Part shown: piece after piece, positions 1 through 5,415 of the stretch | Position numbering within the stretch: position 1 is the first letter of the stretch | Layout: every line of letters starts with the position of its first letter | Assembly: GCA_017987615.1 (NCBI GenBank) | Contig: JAGNTI010000101.1 | Coordinates: 1 to 5,415, forward strand | Source of the DNA: Sediminibacterium sp. | GTDB taxonomy: Bacteria; Bacteroidota; Bacteroidia; Chitinophagales; Chitinophagaceae | Reading direction: 5' to 3' | DNA length: 5,415 nucleotides | Made by a program: the position numbers and the translations under genes | Notes under the pieces: generated by a model | What the model was told of the DNA's origin: nothing | The model's database searches: none | Seen by the model: the letters and a program-made list of their open reading frames with translations, nothing else

Positions 1-66
1 GGCGCTCTGGTGCATCTTGGCACCGAATATCCTATTTTTAAGCGATCAATAAAGAGGTTCACGTAA
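1..66 (+). CDS. possible 3' end of an upstream gene, product unknown
   Basis: The first reading frame is open from the window edge for 21 codons and ends at a TAA at 64-66. The other two plus-strand frames stop earlier, at 50-52 and 39-41. The tail reads GALVHLGTEYPIFKRSIKRF followed by T, which I do not recognise as the end of any family. The stop lies 20 bp before the flippase start, which would fit an operon, but 21 codons without a stop can occur by chance and a minus-strand gene is not excluded. The call rests only on frame openness and spacing. Confidence 0.3.
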   Translation, partial: GALVHLGTEYPIFKRSIKRFT

Positions 67-86
67 AAAAGTAGATAAAATAGTTC

Positions 87-1580
87 ATGGGTAGCATTAG
101 AAAACAAACCATCATTTCCAGCATTCTTGTGTATGTTGGGTTTGCTATTGGCTTTGTCAACAACTATTTTTTTACCAGAAACGGTTCTTTCACCCCGGCC
201 GAATATGGTCTTACGCGCATCTTTACCGATTTTGCCCAAAACATGTTTGCTTTTGGATCTCTTGGTGTGGTGCCCATTATTTATAAATTTTACCCCTATT
301 ATAAAGACAACCTTCAAGAAAAGGAAATTGACCTGATTACTTGGTCGTTTTTTTTATCCATTATAGGATTTGTTTTGGTACTCGCCTGCGGTGTTTATTT
401 TGAACCTTATTTTATTGAAAAATACCAGGTAAAATCGCCACTGATACTTGATTATTATTTTTGGATGTTCCCCTTTGCCATGGGTATGCTGTTTTTTTGT
501 GTGCTTGAAAGTTTTAGTTGGGCACTTAATTTATCGGTCGTTTCTAACTTTTTAAAAGAAACTGGCCTAAGGCTCTTAACGGCCGTTATAATTGCACTAT
601 TTTATTTAAAGCTCATCGATTTTAAAGTATTTATCTACTTGTTTTCAATTCAGTACATCATCCTGTTTTTTATATTACTCAGCTATTTAATAAAATCAGG
701 CAAACTTCATTTTCCAACCACCGTTAGCCGCGTTACCAAAAAGTTTTGGAAAAAAATGGTGTCTATTCAAGTACTTGTATTTGGAGGTGCTCTCATTGCA
801 GCCCTTGCTGCCACTATCGATAGCTTTTTAATTGCTGGCATGTTAGGCCTTACCGAGGTAGGTATTTTTGTTTGGGCACAGTATGCAGCAGCACTTATTC
901 AAGTGCCACAACGAAGCATTCAGGCGGTTTCTATTGGTGTATTATCAAAAGCTTGGAAGGATAAAAACTTTCCAGAAATCAACCGCATTTATGCGCGCTC
1001 ATGTATTAATTTATTAATTATGGCGCTCTTTATTTTTGGTAATATCTGGCTCAATGCCAAAGAAGGCATGATTGCACTTAACATTCAAAAAGAATACCTA
1101 GATGGCCTTGGTGTCATATTTGTATTAGGCATGGTGCGTATTATTGATGCAGGCACCGGACTTAATGCCATTGTTATTAATACCTCTACTTTTTGGCGTT
1201 TCGATTTTTATAGTGGCGTTGTTTTATTAGCGTTAAGGCTTCCACTCACTTATTACCTGATAAAAAATTATGGCATTATTGGTTCTGCCTTTGCCGAACT
1301 TTTTGCATACGGTACTTATAATTTTATTAGGTTCGAATTTTTAAGGCGCAAATTTAACATGCAACCTTTTACGCGTAAAACAGCCTATACCCTTTTATTG
1401 GGCGCCGCAGCTTATGCTGTTACGTATTTTGCTTTTGATGGCATTACCGGCTGGACGGGTATCTTATTAAAAGGCAGCTTGTTTTCGGTGCTCATGATTA
1501 GCGGTGTATTTTATTTAGACCTCACACCAGATGCACGCCAATTGTACGAAGGCTGGAAACAAAAATGGTTACAAAAATAG
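87..1580 (+). CDS. Wzx/MATE-type polysaccharide flippase (oligosaccharide flippase family)
   Basis: This is an integral inner-membrane protein of 497 residues, very likely a flippase of the MOP (MATE/Wzx) superfamily that moves lipid-linked saccharides across the inner membrane. About 14 hydrophobic segments can be placed, roughly at residues 10-28, 50-66, 84-103, 122-142, 161-177, 180-200, 228-248, 258-277, 304-323, 338-355, 374-391, 396-416, 432-450 and 456-477. That number and the length of about 500 residues fit the family. The first helix begins right after a short basic N-terminus (MGSIRKQ), as is usual for these proteins in Bacteroidota, which supports the ATG at 87. No Shine-Dalgarno sequence precedes it and I see no clear -7 element in 1-86, so it may be transcribed from upstream. 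The C-terminal tail (about 480-497) is polar and basic. purK follows after 22 bp. The substrate (O-antigen, exopolysaccharide or another lipid-linked glycan) cannot be read from the sequence, and no glycosyltransferases are visible in the window. Confidence 0.88.
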   Translation: MGSIRKQTIISSILVYVGFAIGFVNNYFFTRNGSFTPAEYGLTRIFTDFAQNMFAFGSLGVVPIIYKFYPYYKDNLQEKEIDLITWSFFLSIIGFVLVLACGVYFEPYFIEKYQVKSPLILDYYFWMFPFAMGMLFFCVLESFSWALNLSVVSNFLKETGLRLLTAVIIALFYLKLIDFKVFIYLFSIQYIILFFILLSYLIKSGKLHFPTTVSRVTKKFWKKMVSIQVLVFGGALIAALAATIDSFLIAGMLGLTEVGIFVWAQYAAALIQVPQRSIQAVSIGVLSKAWKDKNFPEINRIYARSCINLLIMALFIFGNIWLNAKEGMIALNIQKEYLDGLGVIFVLGMVRIIDAGTGLNAIVINTSTFWRFDFYSGVVLLALRLPLTYYLIKNYGIIGSAFAELFAYGTYNFIRFEFLRRKFNMQPFTRKTAYTLLLGAAAYAVTYFAFDGITGWTGILLKGSLFSVLMISGVFYLDLTPDARQLYEGWKQKWLQK

Positions 1581-1588
1581 TAACTTTG
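1581..1588 (+). promoter_or_regulatory. putative purK promoter, Bacteroidota -7 element
   Basis: TAACTTTG matches the Bacteroidota -7 consensus TAnnTTTG exactly. It begins on the base after the flippase stop codon and ends 14 bp before the purK ATG. No good TTG (-33) element lies at the usual 17-23 bp upstream; the nearest candidate is CTG at 1553-1555, with a 25-bp spacer. If it is active, the 5' leader would be only a few bases long. Position and the exact -7 match support it; the missing -33 weakens it. Confidence 0.42.
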
Positions 1589-1602
1589 CAAAAATTATTC
1601 CA

Positions 1603-2727
1603 ATGAAGGCAGGTATTTTAGGTGGTGGACAACTGGGTAGAATGCTTTTACAAGCAGCAGCAAATTACACGGTAGAAACTTTTGTTTTAGAAAACGATCC
1701 ACACTGCCCTGCCGCACATTTATGCCACAACTTTATACTTGGTGACATCACAAATTTTGATGACGTATATGCGTTTGGTAAAAAAGTAGACGTATTAACC
1801 ATCGAAATTGAAAATGTAAATATTGAAGCACTAGAAAAATTGGAAGCAGAAGGCGTAAAAGTTATTCCAAAACCAAGTGCCATTAAAATTATCAAAAACA
1901 AAATCAAGCAAAAAGGATTTTACCAAGTAAACGAAATCCCTACTTCAGATTTTGTAGTTACCCATACCAAAGAAAGCTTACCACATCACCATGCATTTTT
2001 ACCTGCCGTGCATAAACTTGGCGAAGGTGGATATGATGGCAAAGGCGTTCAAATTATTAGAACCAAAGACGATTTTGAAAAAGGTTTTGACGCCCCTTCG
2101 GTACTAGAAAAAATGGTGGCCATCGATAAAGAACTTGCCATGATAGTGGCCATAGCTCAAGATGGTTCTGCAACCTTATATCCGCCTGCCGAAATGATTT
2201 TTGATCCGGTGCTTAACTTACTCGATTATCAAATTAGCCCGGCTATATTACCTGAAAAGGTTTCTTGGAAAGCCGAAGCCATTGCATTAAAACTTGTAAA
2301 AGCATTTAACAGCCCTGGACTATTTGCTGTAGAATTATTTGTTACCAAAGACGAAGAAGTTTTTGTAAACGAAACGGCGCCACGTGTGCACAATAGTGGA
2401 CACCATAGTATTGAAGCAAATTACTCTAGCCAGTACGATATGTTATGGCGCATCATGCTCAATTATCCACTTGGTAATCCAGACGCCATTTTACCGTCTG
2501 CCATCGTAAATATTTTAGGTGCTGAGGGTCATAGTGGCGAAGCGGTTTACACCAACCTTGCCGAGGTTTTAAGTATGGACAATGTGTTTGTGCATTTGTA
2601 TGGTAAATCGCAAACCAAGCCTGGCCGTAAAATGGGTCATGTAACCATTATGCATACAGACTATCAAGACCTCAGGTACAAGGCTAATAAAATTAAGCAC
2701 ACATTAAAGGTGGAGGCAAAAAAGTAA
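1603..2727 (+). CDS. purK: 5-(carboxyamino)imidazole ribonucleotide synthase (ATP-grasp)
   Basis: This is PurK, a cytoplasmic enzyme that carboxylates aminoimidazole ribonucleotide with ATP and bicarbonate to give N5-CAIR, which PurE then rearranges to CAIR in purine synthesis. From the ATG at 1603 it has 374 residues, normal for the family. Visible motifs, in order, are the N-terminal nucleotide-fold loop GGGQLGRM (7-14), the ATP-grasp glycine loop GGYDGKG (142-148), the metal/ATP-site segment NETAPRVHNSGHH (256-268), and the C-terminal YGK...GRKMGH (333-346). The frame is open upstream to an ATG at 1531, but that start would add 24 unrelated residues, overlap the flippase gene and place the candidate promoter inside the coding region. 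The ATG at 1603 puts GGGQLGRM at the expected distance from the N-terminus. Its stop codon directly abuts that of the convergent DUF3078 gene, so no purE follows here. There is no Shine-Dalgarno sequence. Confidence 0.96.
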   Translation: MKAGILGGGQLGRMLLQAAANYTVETFVLENDPHCPAAHLCHNFILGDITNFDDVYAFGKKVDVLTIEIENVNIEALEKLEAEGVKVIPKPSAIKIIKNKIKQKGFYQVNEIPTSDFVVTHTKESLPHHHAFLPAVHKLGEGGYDGKGVQIIRTKDDFEKGFDAPSVLEKMVAIDKELAMIVAIAQDGSATLYPPAEMIFDPVLNLLDYQISPAILPEKVSWKAEAIALKLVKAFNSPGLFAVELFVTKDEEVFVNETAPRVHNSGHHSIEANYSSQYDMLWRIMLNYPLGNPDAILPSAIVNILGAEGHSGEAVYTNLAEVLSMDNVFVHLYGKSQTKPGRKMGHVTIMHTDYQDLRYKANKIKHTLKVEAKK

Positions 2728-3705
2728 TTAGCGAATTTCTTTTTTAGAAGTTCCGTTGGCCATTTTTTTGTTGATGTTTAAAGGCCTCGTGTAACCAATA
2801 CCCATCATGCTTTTAATTTGCATGCCTGGCGAATTTTTATTTTCTCCAAATAGCCTTACATCATCATCGTAAATAAGATCCAGGTTGTAATTCGCCGAAA
2901 AATATTTATTGATTTTAAAGGAGAAAAAATTGGTCATAAATACGTCAATATTTTCTGGCTTATTTGAATAGTTCGAGAACAGATCTAAACGGCCTCTATA
3001 ATTAATATTTCGGGCAATTACATTATTGTGGTTGATGGTTGCAAATAAACCAATGTCTTGCATTACATTTTGTCCTTTGGGCACCCCGTACTTACCCTGT
3101 GCAGCTAATTTATTGTTGGCTACAATTGTCCAACGTGCTGTTAGTGGAGATAAGAAAATGGATAACTTATCAGAAGTTTTACTATCAAATCCAGCAGACA
3201 CAAACACATAGGCTGGTGACAAAAACGATGACGCAAAATTGGCAATGTTATTGGAGAATGTATATCCATCAAAATACTGCGATCTAAAATTAAATAGTGC
3301 CGACATAAACCATTTTCCGGTACTATCAATTTTATAACCGTATTTGCTTAAGATATCAAAACGATCATCGTTTTTACGGCTACCCAAACTGGTGGTTTGC
3401 ACATAGCCCAGGTTCATATCAAAATTGTTATCCCAGTTTTGACGGCCTTTTTTGTAGTATAGAAAATAATTGAAATAGCTATTTACGGATAATGAAAAGT
3501 TATCGCCCCCTGCTGCCCAGTTACTTAATGACCCTTGAGACAAGTTTGCGTTAAACACACCGCCTCTTTTCCAACGCCAATTAGCCGTGTCGGCATCTTT
3601 TCGAATGGTACGCGCCGACTCATTTCTAATTTTATTTAGCATTTCTTGTCCAAAAGCCTGACTTCCAATAAAAAAAGCAACCAATAAGGTTAGGCCATAC
3701 TTCAT
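2728..3705 (-). CDS. DUF3078 family secreted/outer-membrane protein
   Basis: This 325-residue protein belongs to DUF3078, a Bacteroidota family of unknown function that is predicted to form an outer-membrane beta structure. Residues 1-19 look like a Sec signal peptide: short basic start, hydrophobic stretch LTLLVAFFIG, then A-F-G before Gln20 as a likely cleavage site. The family hallmark follows at about 43-70, with W43, W45, the segment NANLSQGSLSNWAAGGDN and W63. The rest is rich in alternating aromatic and polar residues (for example 71-101, 131-149, 165-195, 217-243 and 254-280), as expected of amphipathic beta strands. The last strand-like segment, MGIGYT (301-306), is followed by a polar basic tail of about 19 residues ending KKEIR. 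Outer-membrane barrels usually end close to an aromatic residue, so the tail is unusual. The start at 3705 fits the signal peptide. The gene is convergent with purK and divergent from miaB, so it is probably transcribed alone. No function can be assigned. Confidence 0.85.
   Translation of the reverse strand: MKYGLTLLVAFFIGSQAFGQEMLNKIRNESARTIRKDADTANWRWKRGGVFNANLSQGSLSNWAAGGDNFSLSVNSYFNYFLYYKKGRQNWDNNFDMNLGYVQTTSLGSRKNDDRFDILSKYGYKIDSTGKWFMSALFNFRSQYFDGYTFSNNIANFASSFLSPAYVFVSAGFDSKTSDKLSIFLSPLTARWTIVANNKLAAQGKYGVPKGQNVMQDIGLFATINHNNVIARNINYRGRLDLFSNYSNKPENIDVFMTNFFSFKINKYFSANYNLDLIYDDDVRLFGENKNSPGMQIKSMMGIGYTRPLNINKKMANGTSKKEIR
2733..2753 (+). terminator. weak hairpin at the purK/DUF3078 convergence, possible terminator
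   Basis: GAATTTCT (2733-2740) and AGAAGTTC (2746-2753) form an 8-bp stem with one U-G wobble in plus-strand RNA around a loop of five T. It begins 5 bases after the purK stop codon. A run of seven T lies 9 bases beyond the stem (2763-2769), too far for a classical intrinsic terminator. On the minus strand the wobble becomes a C-A mismatch, and a run of six T follows within the purK end (2718-2723 as seen on the plus strand). The whole stem lies inside the DUF3078 coding sequence. The stem is AT-rich and may be chance. Confidence 0.2.
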
Positions 3706-3710
3706 GCAGT

Positions 3711-3718
3711 CAAAATTA
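3711..3718 (-). promoter_or_regulatory. putative DUF3078 gene promoter, -7 element
   Basis: Read on the minus strand, TAATTTTG matches the Bacteroidota -7 consensus TAnnTTTG exactly. Only 5 bases separate it from the ATG at 3705, so a transcript starting the usual few bases downstream would be leaderless or nearly so. No TTG is present 17-23 bp further upstream; a TTTTG at 3732-3728 is too close, at 9 bp. The placement suits a promoter, but an AT-rich octamer can also arise by chance. Confidence 0.42.
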
Positions 3719-3799
3719 TAATTGTTACAAAACTAATTGATTAACAGAATTTTTAGCGTTTTATAGCTGACAAACTGGCACAAATCGGTGATTTTATGT

Positions 3800-3807
3800 T
3801 AATTTTG
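3800..3807 (+). promoter_or_regulatory. putative miaB promoter, -7 element
   Basis: TAATTTTG matches TAnnTTTG exactly and lies 21 bp before the miaB ATG, which would give a short leader of roughly 15 bases. A possible degenerate -33 element is CTG at 3775-3777 (one mismatch to TTG), 22 bp upstream and within the accepted spacing. This is the best supported of the three candidate promoters here, because the gene has no upstream partner on the same strand. Confidence 0.5.
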
Positions 3808-3828
3808 CCATTAAATTAGATAGTAAGG

Positions 3829-5253
3829 ATGGAAACCCTCGCTTTAGCTGGAAAAGAACACGACGAACAAAGACAAGGAGAAGCTTTCAAACCCTTCTCA
3901 AACGATCCCAATACGTATAAGAAAAGCTTCTATATCGAAAGTTATGGCTGTGCCATGAACTTTGCAGACAGTGAAGTAATTGCCTCAATATTAAATAAAG
4001 AAGGATATGGTGCTACTAGAAATGTAGAAAACGCCGATCTGATTTTTTTAAATACTTGCTCTATTAGAGAAAAGGCGGAACAAACCGTTCGCAAGCGCCT
4101 CACCGAATTTAGAAAGATAAAGGAACAAAAGCCAGGTACTTTAATTGGCATGCTAGGTTGTATGGCCGAAAGGTTAAAATCCAAATTATTAGAGGAAGAG
4201 AAATTAGTGGACATGGTAGTTGGTCCGGATGCTTACAGAAGCCTTCCAGGACTTATTGAAGAAGCAGAAACTGGACAAAAAGCAGTAAATGTCCTTTTAA
4301 GTAGAGACGAAACATACGCAGATATCGCACCCGTACGACTTGATAGCAATGGCATTAGTGCTTTTGTTTCAATTATGCGTGGTTGTAATAATATGTGTAG
4401 CTTTTGCGTGGTACCATTTACAAGAGGCAGAGAAAGAAGTAGAGACGCGCATTCGATTGTTGCAGAAGCCACTGATTTATTTAATAGAGGATTTAAAGAA
4501 GTGACTTTGTTAGGTCAAAACGTAGATAGTTACCACTGGATCAATGAGCAAAACAATGAGGCCGTAACTTTTGCGATGTTACTTGAAAAAGTAGCTTTAA
4601 TTGATCCAAGTTTACGCGTACGTTTTAGTACTTCTCACCCTAAAGACATTACCGACGAAGTATTACATACCATTGTTAAATACCCCAACATTTGCAAATA
4701 CATTCACTTACCGGTTCAAAGCGGAAGCACTAGACTACTGCAACTCATGAACCGTACGTACACACGCGAATGGTATATTGCTAAAGTGAACCGCATTTTT
4801 GAACTTATACCAGATTGCGGTATCAGTTCCGATATTATTGCAGGTTTTTGTACCGAAACCGAAGAAGATCATCAAGATACATTAAGTATTATGGAGCATT
4901 GTAAATACGACATGAGCTACATGTATTTTTACAGTGAAAGGCCTGGAACCCTTGCTGCCAAAAGATATACCGATGACATCCCCGAGCCTATTAAAAAAAG
5001 AAGGCTTCAAGAAATTGTAGATATGCAAGGCGTGCTTTCTACTGCAAGCAATCAAAAAGACGTAGGCGCTGTATTTGAAGTACTAGTAGAAGGCAATAGC
5101 CGAAAAAATGAAAACGATTGGTCAGGACGCACTTCACAAAATAAAGTGTTGGTGTTTCCAAAAACAGCAGGTATTGATTTAAAAGGCAAATATGCCAAAG
5201 TAAAAGTGACGAACTATACCAGAACTACCCTTCTTGGTGAACAAGTTGGATAG
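3829..5253 (+). CDS. miaB: tRNA-2-methylthio-N6-dimethylallyladenosine synthase (MiaB)
   Basis: MiaB is a cytoplasmic radical-SAM methylthiotransferase that converts N6-isopentenyl-A37 to ms2i6A37 in tRNAs reading UNN codons. The 474-residue protein shows all three family domains. The N-terminal UPF0004 domain (about 33-150) carries three cysteines expected to bind the second 4Fe-4S cluster: C41 in SYGCAMN, C77 in NTCSIREKA and C111 in GMLGCMAER. The radical-SAM domain (about 175-400) has the CxxxCxxC motif with C186, C190 and C193, plus FSTSHPKD from 266 and HLPVQSGS (293-300). A TRAM RNA-binding domain fills about 409-474. The motifs NTCSIREKA and [22 protein letters not shown] fit MiaB better than RimO or MtaB. 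The start at 3829 leaves about 32 non-conserved residues before the first domain; the next in-frame ATG (codon 43) falls inside the cluster motif, so 3829 is the likely start. The AAGG just before the ATG is too close to act as a Shine-Dalgarno site. A sigma-54 activator gene follows after 31 bp, probably co-transcribed. Confidence 0.97.
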   Translation: METLALAGKEHDEQRQGEAFKPFSNDPNTYKKSFYIESYGCAMNFADSEVIASILNKEGYGATRNVENADLIFLNTCSIREKAEQTVRKRLTEFRKIKEQKPGTLIGMLGCMAERLKSKLLEEEKLVDMVVGPDAYRSLPGLIEEAETGQKAVNVLLSRDETYADIAPVRLDSNGISAFVSIMRGCNNMCSFCVVPFTRGRERSRDAHSIVAEATDLFNRGFKEVTLLGQNVDSYHWINEQNNEAVTFAMLLEKVALIDPSLRVRFSTSHPKDITDEVLHTIVKYPNICKYIHLPVQSGSTRLLQLMNRTYTREWYIAKVNRIFELIPDCGISSDIIAGFCTETEEDHQDTLSIMEHCKYDMSYMYFYSERPGTLAAKRYTDDIPEPIKKRRLQEIVDMQGVLSTASNQKDVGAVFEVLVEGNSRKNENDWSGRTSQNKVLVFPKTAGIDLKGKYAKVKVTNYTRTTLLGEQVG

Positions 5254-5284
5254 TATTATTTGAACGAATTTAATAAGGTCAACT

Positions 5285-5415
5285 ATGGATCTTCAAAGTA
5301 TAAAAAACAGATTTAACATCATTGGTAATGCACCCGCATTAAACCATGCTCTTAACACAGCCGTGCAAGTAGCTGCCACCGATTTAACGGTGCTTATAGT
5401 AGGTGAAAGTGGCGT
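5285..5415 (+). CDS. sigma-54-dependent transcriptional activator, AAA+ domain (5' part only)
   Basis: This open frame runs off the window edge after 43 full codons. The residues read as the start of a sigma-54 interaction (AAA+ activator) domain: FNIIGNAPAL (10-19) is the usual entry motif, and LIVGESG (37-43), with two bases of a following Val codon, is the beginning of the Walker A loop GESGxGKE that binds ATP. Such proteins hydrolyse ATP to remodel RNA polymerase holding sigma-54 at -24/-12 promoters. Only nine residues precede the AAA+ domain, so no receiver, PAS or GAF sensory domain is present at the N-terminus. The DNA-binding C-terminus lies outside the window. The gene starts 31 bp after the miaB stop codon and has no Shine-Dalgarno sequence. 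A near -7 element (TATTATTTG at 5254-5262, spacer one base too long) lies between the genes, so partly independent transcription is possible. Confidence 0.88.
   Translation, partial: MDLQSIKNRFNIIGNAPALNHALNTAVQVAATDLTVLIVGESG

Larger units (their letters stand above)
3706..3828. other. divergent intergenic region between the DUF3078 gene and miaB
   Basis: This 123-bp AT-rich spacer separates two genes that read away from each other. It carries an identical -7 element, TAATTTTG, on each strand. Other short patterns are TAAT-TG-ATTA at 3734-3743, the imperfect direct repeat CTGACAAA / CTGGCACAAA at 3767-3784, and a 6-bp inverted repeat TAATTT / AAATTA (3800-3805 and 3813-3818) that overlaps the miaB -7 element. 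None is informative enough to be called an operator. No open reading frame or structured RNA is evident. Confidence 0.6.

Noticed and set aside
9..24. Small inverted repeat GGTGC / GCACC with a 6-base loop, as a possible terminator
   Set aside because: The stem is only 5 bp, it is not followed directly by a T run, and it lies inside the probable end of the upstream coding frame.
127..336. 69-codon open frame inside the flippase gene
   Set aside because: It overlaps the flippase in another frame and reads as low-information leucine-rich sequence typical of a shadow of a membrane protein gene.
1531..1602. N-terminal extension of PurK from an upstream in-frame ATG at 1531
   Set aside because: The 24 extra residues show no family similarity, overlap the flippase gene in another frame, and the conserved glycine loop fits a start at 1603.
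3026..3329. Open frames of 61-82 codons on both strands within the DUF3078 gene
   Set aside because: They are shadows of a well supported gene; their translations show no recognisable motif or signal.
3800..3818. Inverted repeat TAATTT / AAATTA overlapping the miaB -7 element as a repressor operator
   Set aside because: The arms are only 6 bp and entirely A/T, so they are easily expected by chance in this AT-rich spacer.
3942..4472. Minus-strand open frames of 79 and 90 codons inside miaB
   Set aside because: They lie opposite conserved MiaB motifs and have no recognisable features of their own.

Overview
The window looks like ordinary chromosomal sequence from a member of the Bacteroidota, probably the Chitinophagia/Sphingobacteriia/Cytophagia side rather than Bacteroides, although that finer placement is a guess. 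The evidence is an AT-rich composition, a DUF3078 outer-membrane-type protein (a family largely confined to this phylum), start codons without Shine-Dalgarno sequences, and exact copies of the Bacteroidota -7 promoter element TAnnTTTG just upstream of three genes. No rRNA, tRNA, CRISPR array, insertion sequence or phage gene was seen.

Layout. Bases 1-66 may hold the last codons of an upstream plus-strand gene of unknown identity. Bases 87-1580 encode a 14-helix Wzx/MATE-type polysaccharide flippase. It is followed after 22 bp by purK (1603-2727), which encodes the ATP-grasp enzyme of purine synthesis. purK meets a convergent gene for a DUF3078 secreted or outer-membrane protein (2728-3705, minus strand) with no bases between the two stop codons. 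A 123-bp divergent spacer (3706-3828) carries a -7 element in each direction. miaB (3829-5253) encodes the tRNA methylthiotransferase. A sigma-54-type AAA+ activator begins at 5285 and is cut by the window end inside its Walker A motif.

How the genes fit together. They do not form one pathway. Flippase and purK are closely spaced, but an exact -7 element lies directly after the flippase stop codon, so purK may also have its own promoter. miaB and the sigma-54 activator are likely co-transcribed, an order I recall from other Bacteroidota genomes. The less ordinary points are the abutting stop codons with a tail on the DUF3078 protein, the very short or absent leaders, purK without purE beside it, and an activator that starts directly with its AAA+ domain. 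I found no convincing sign of a new biological system.
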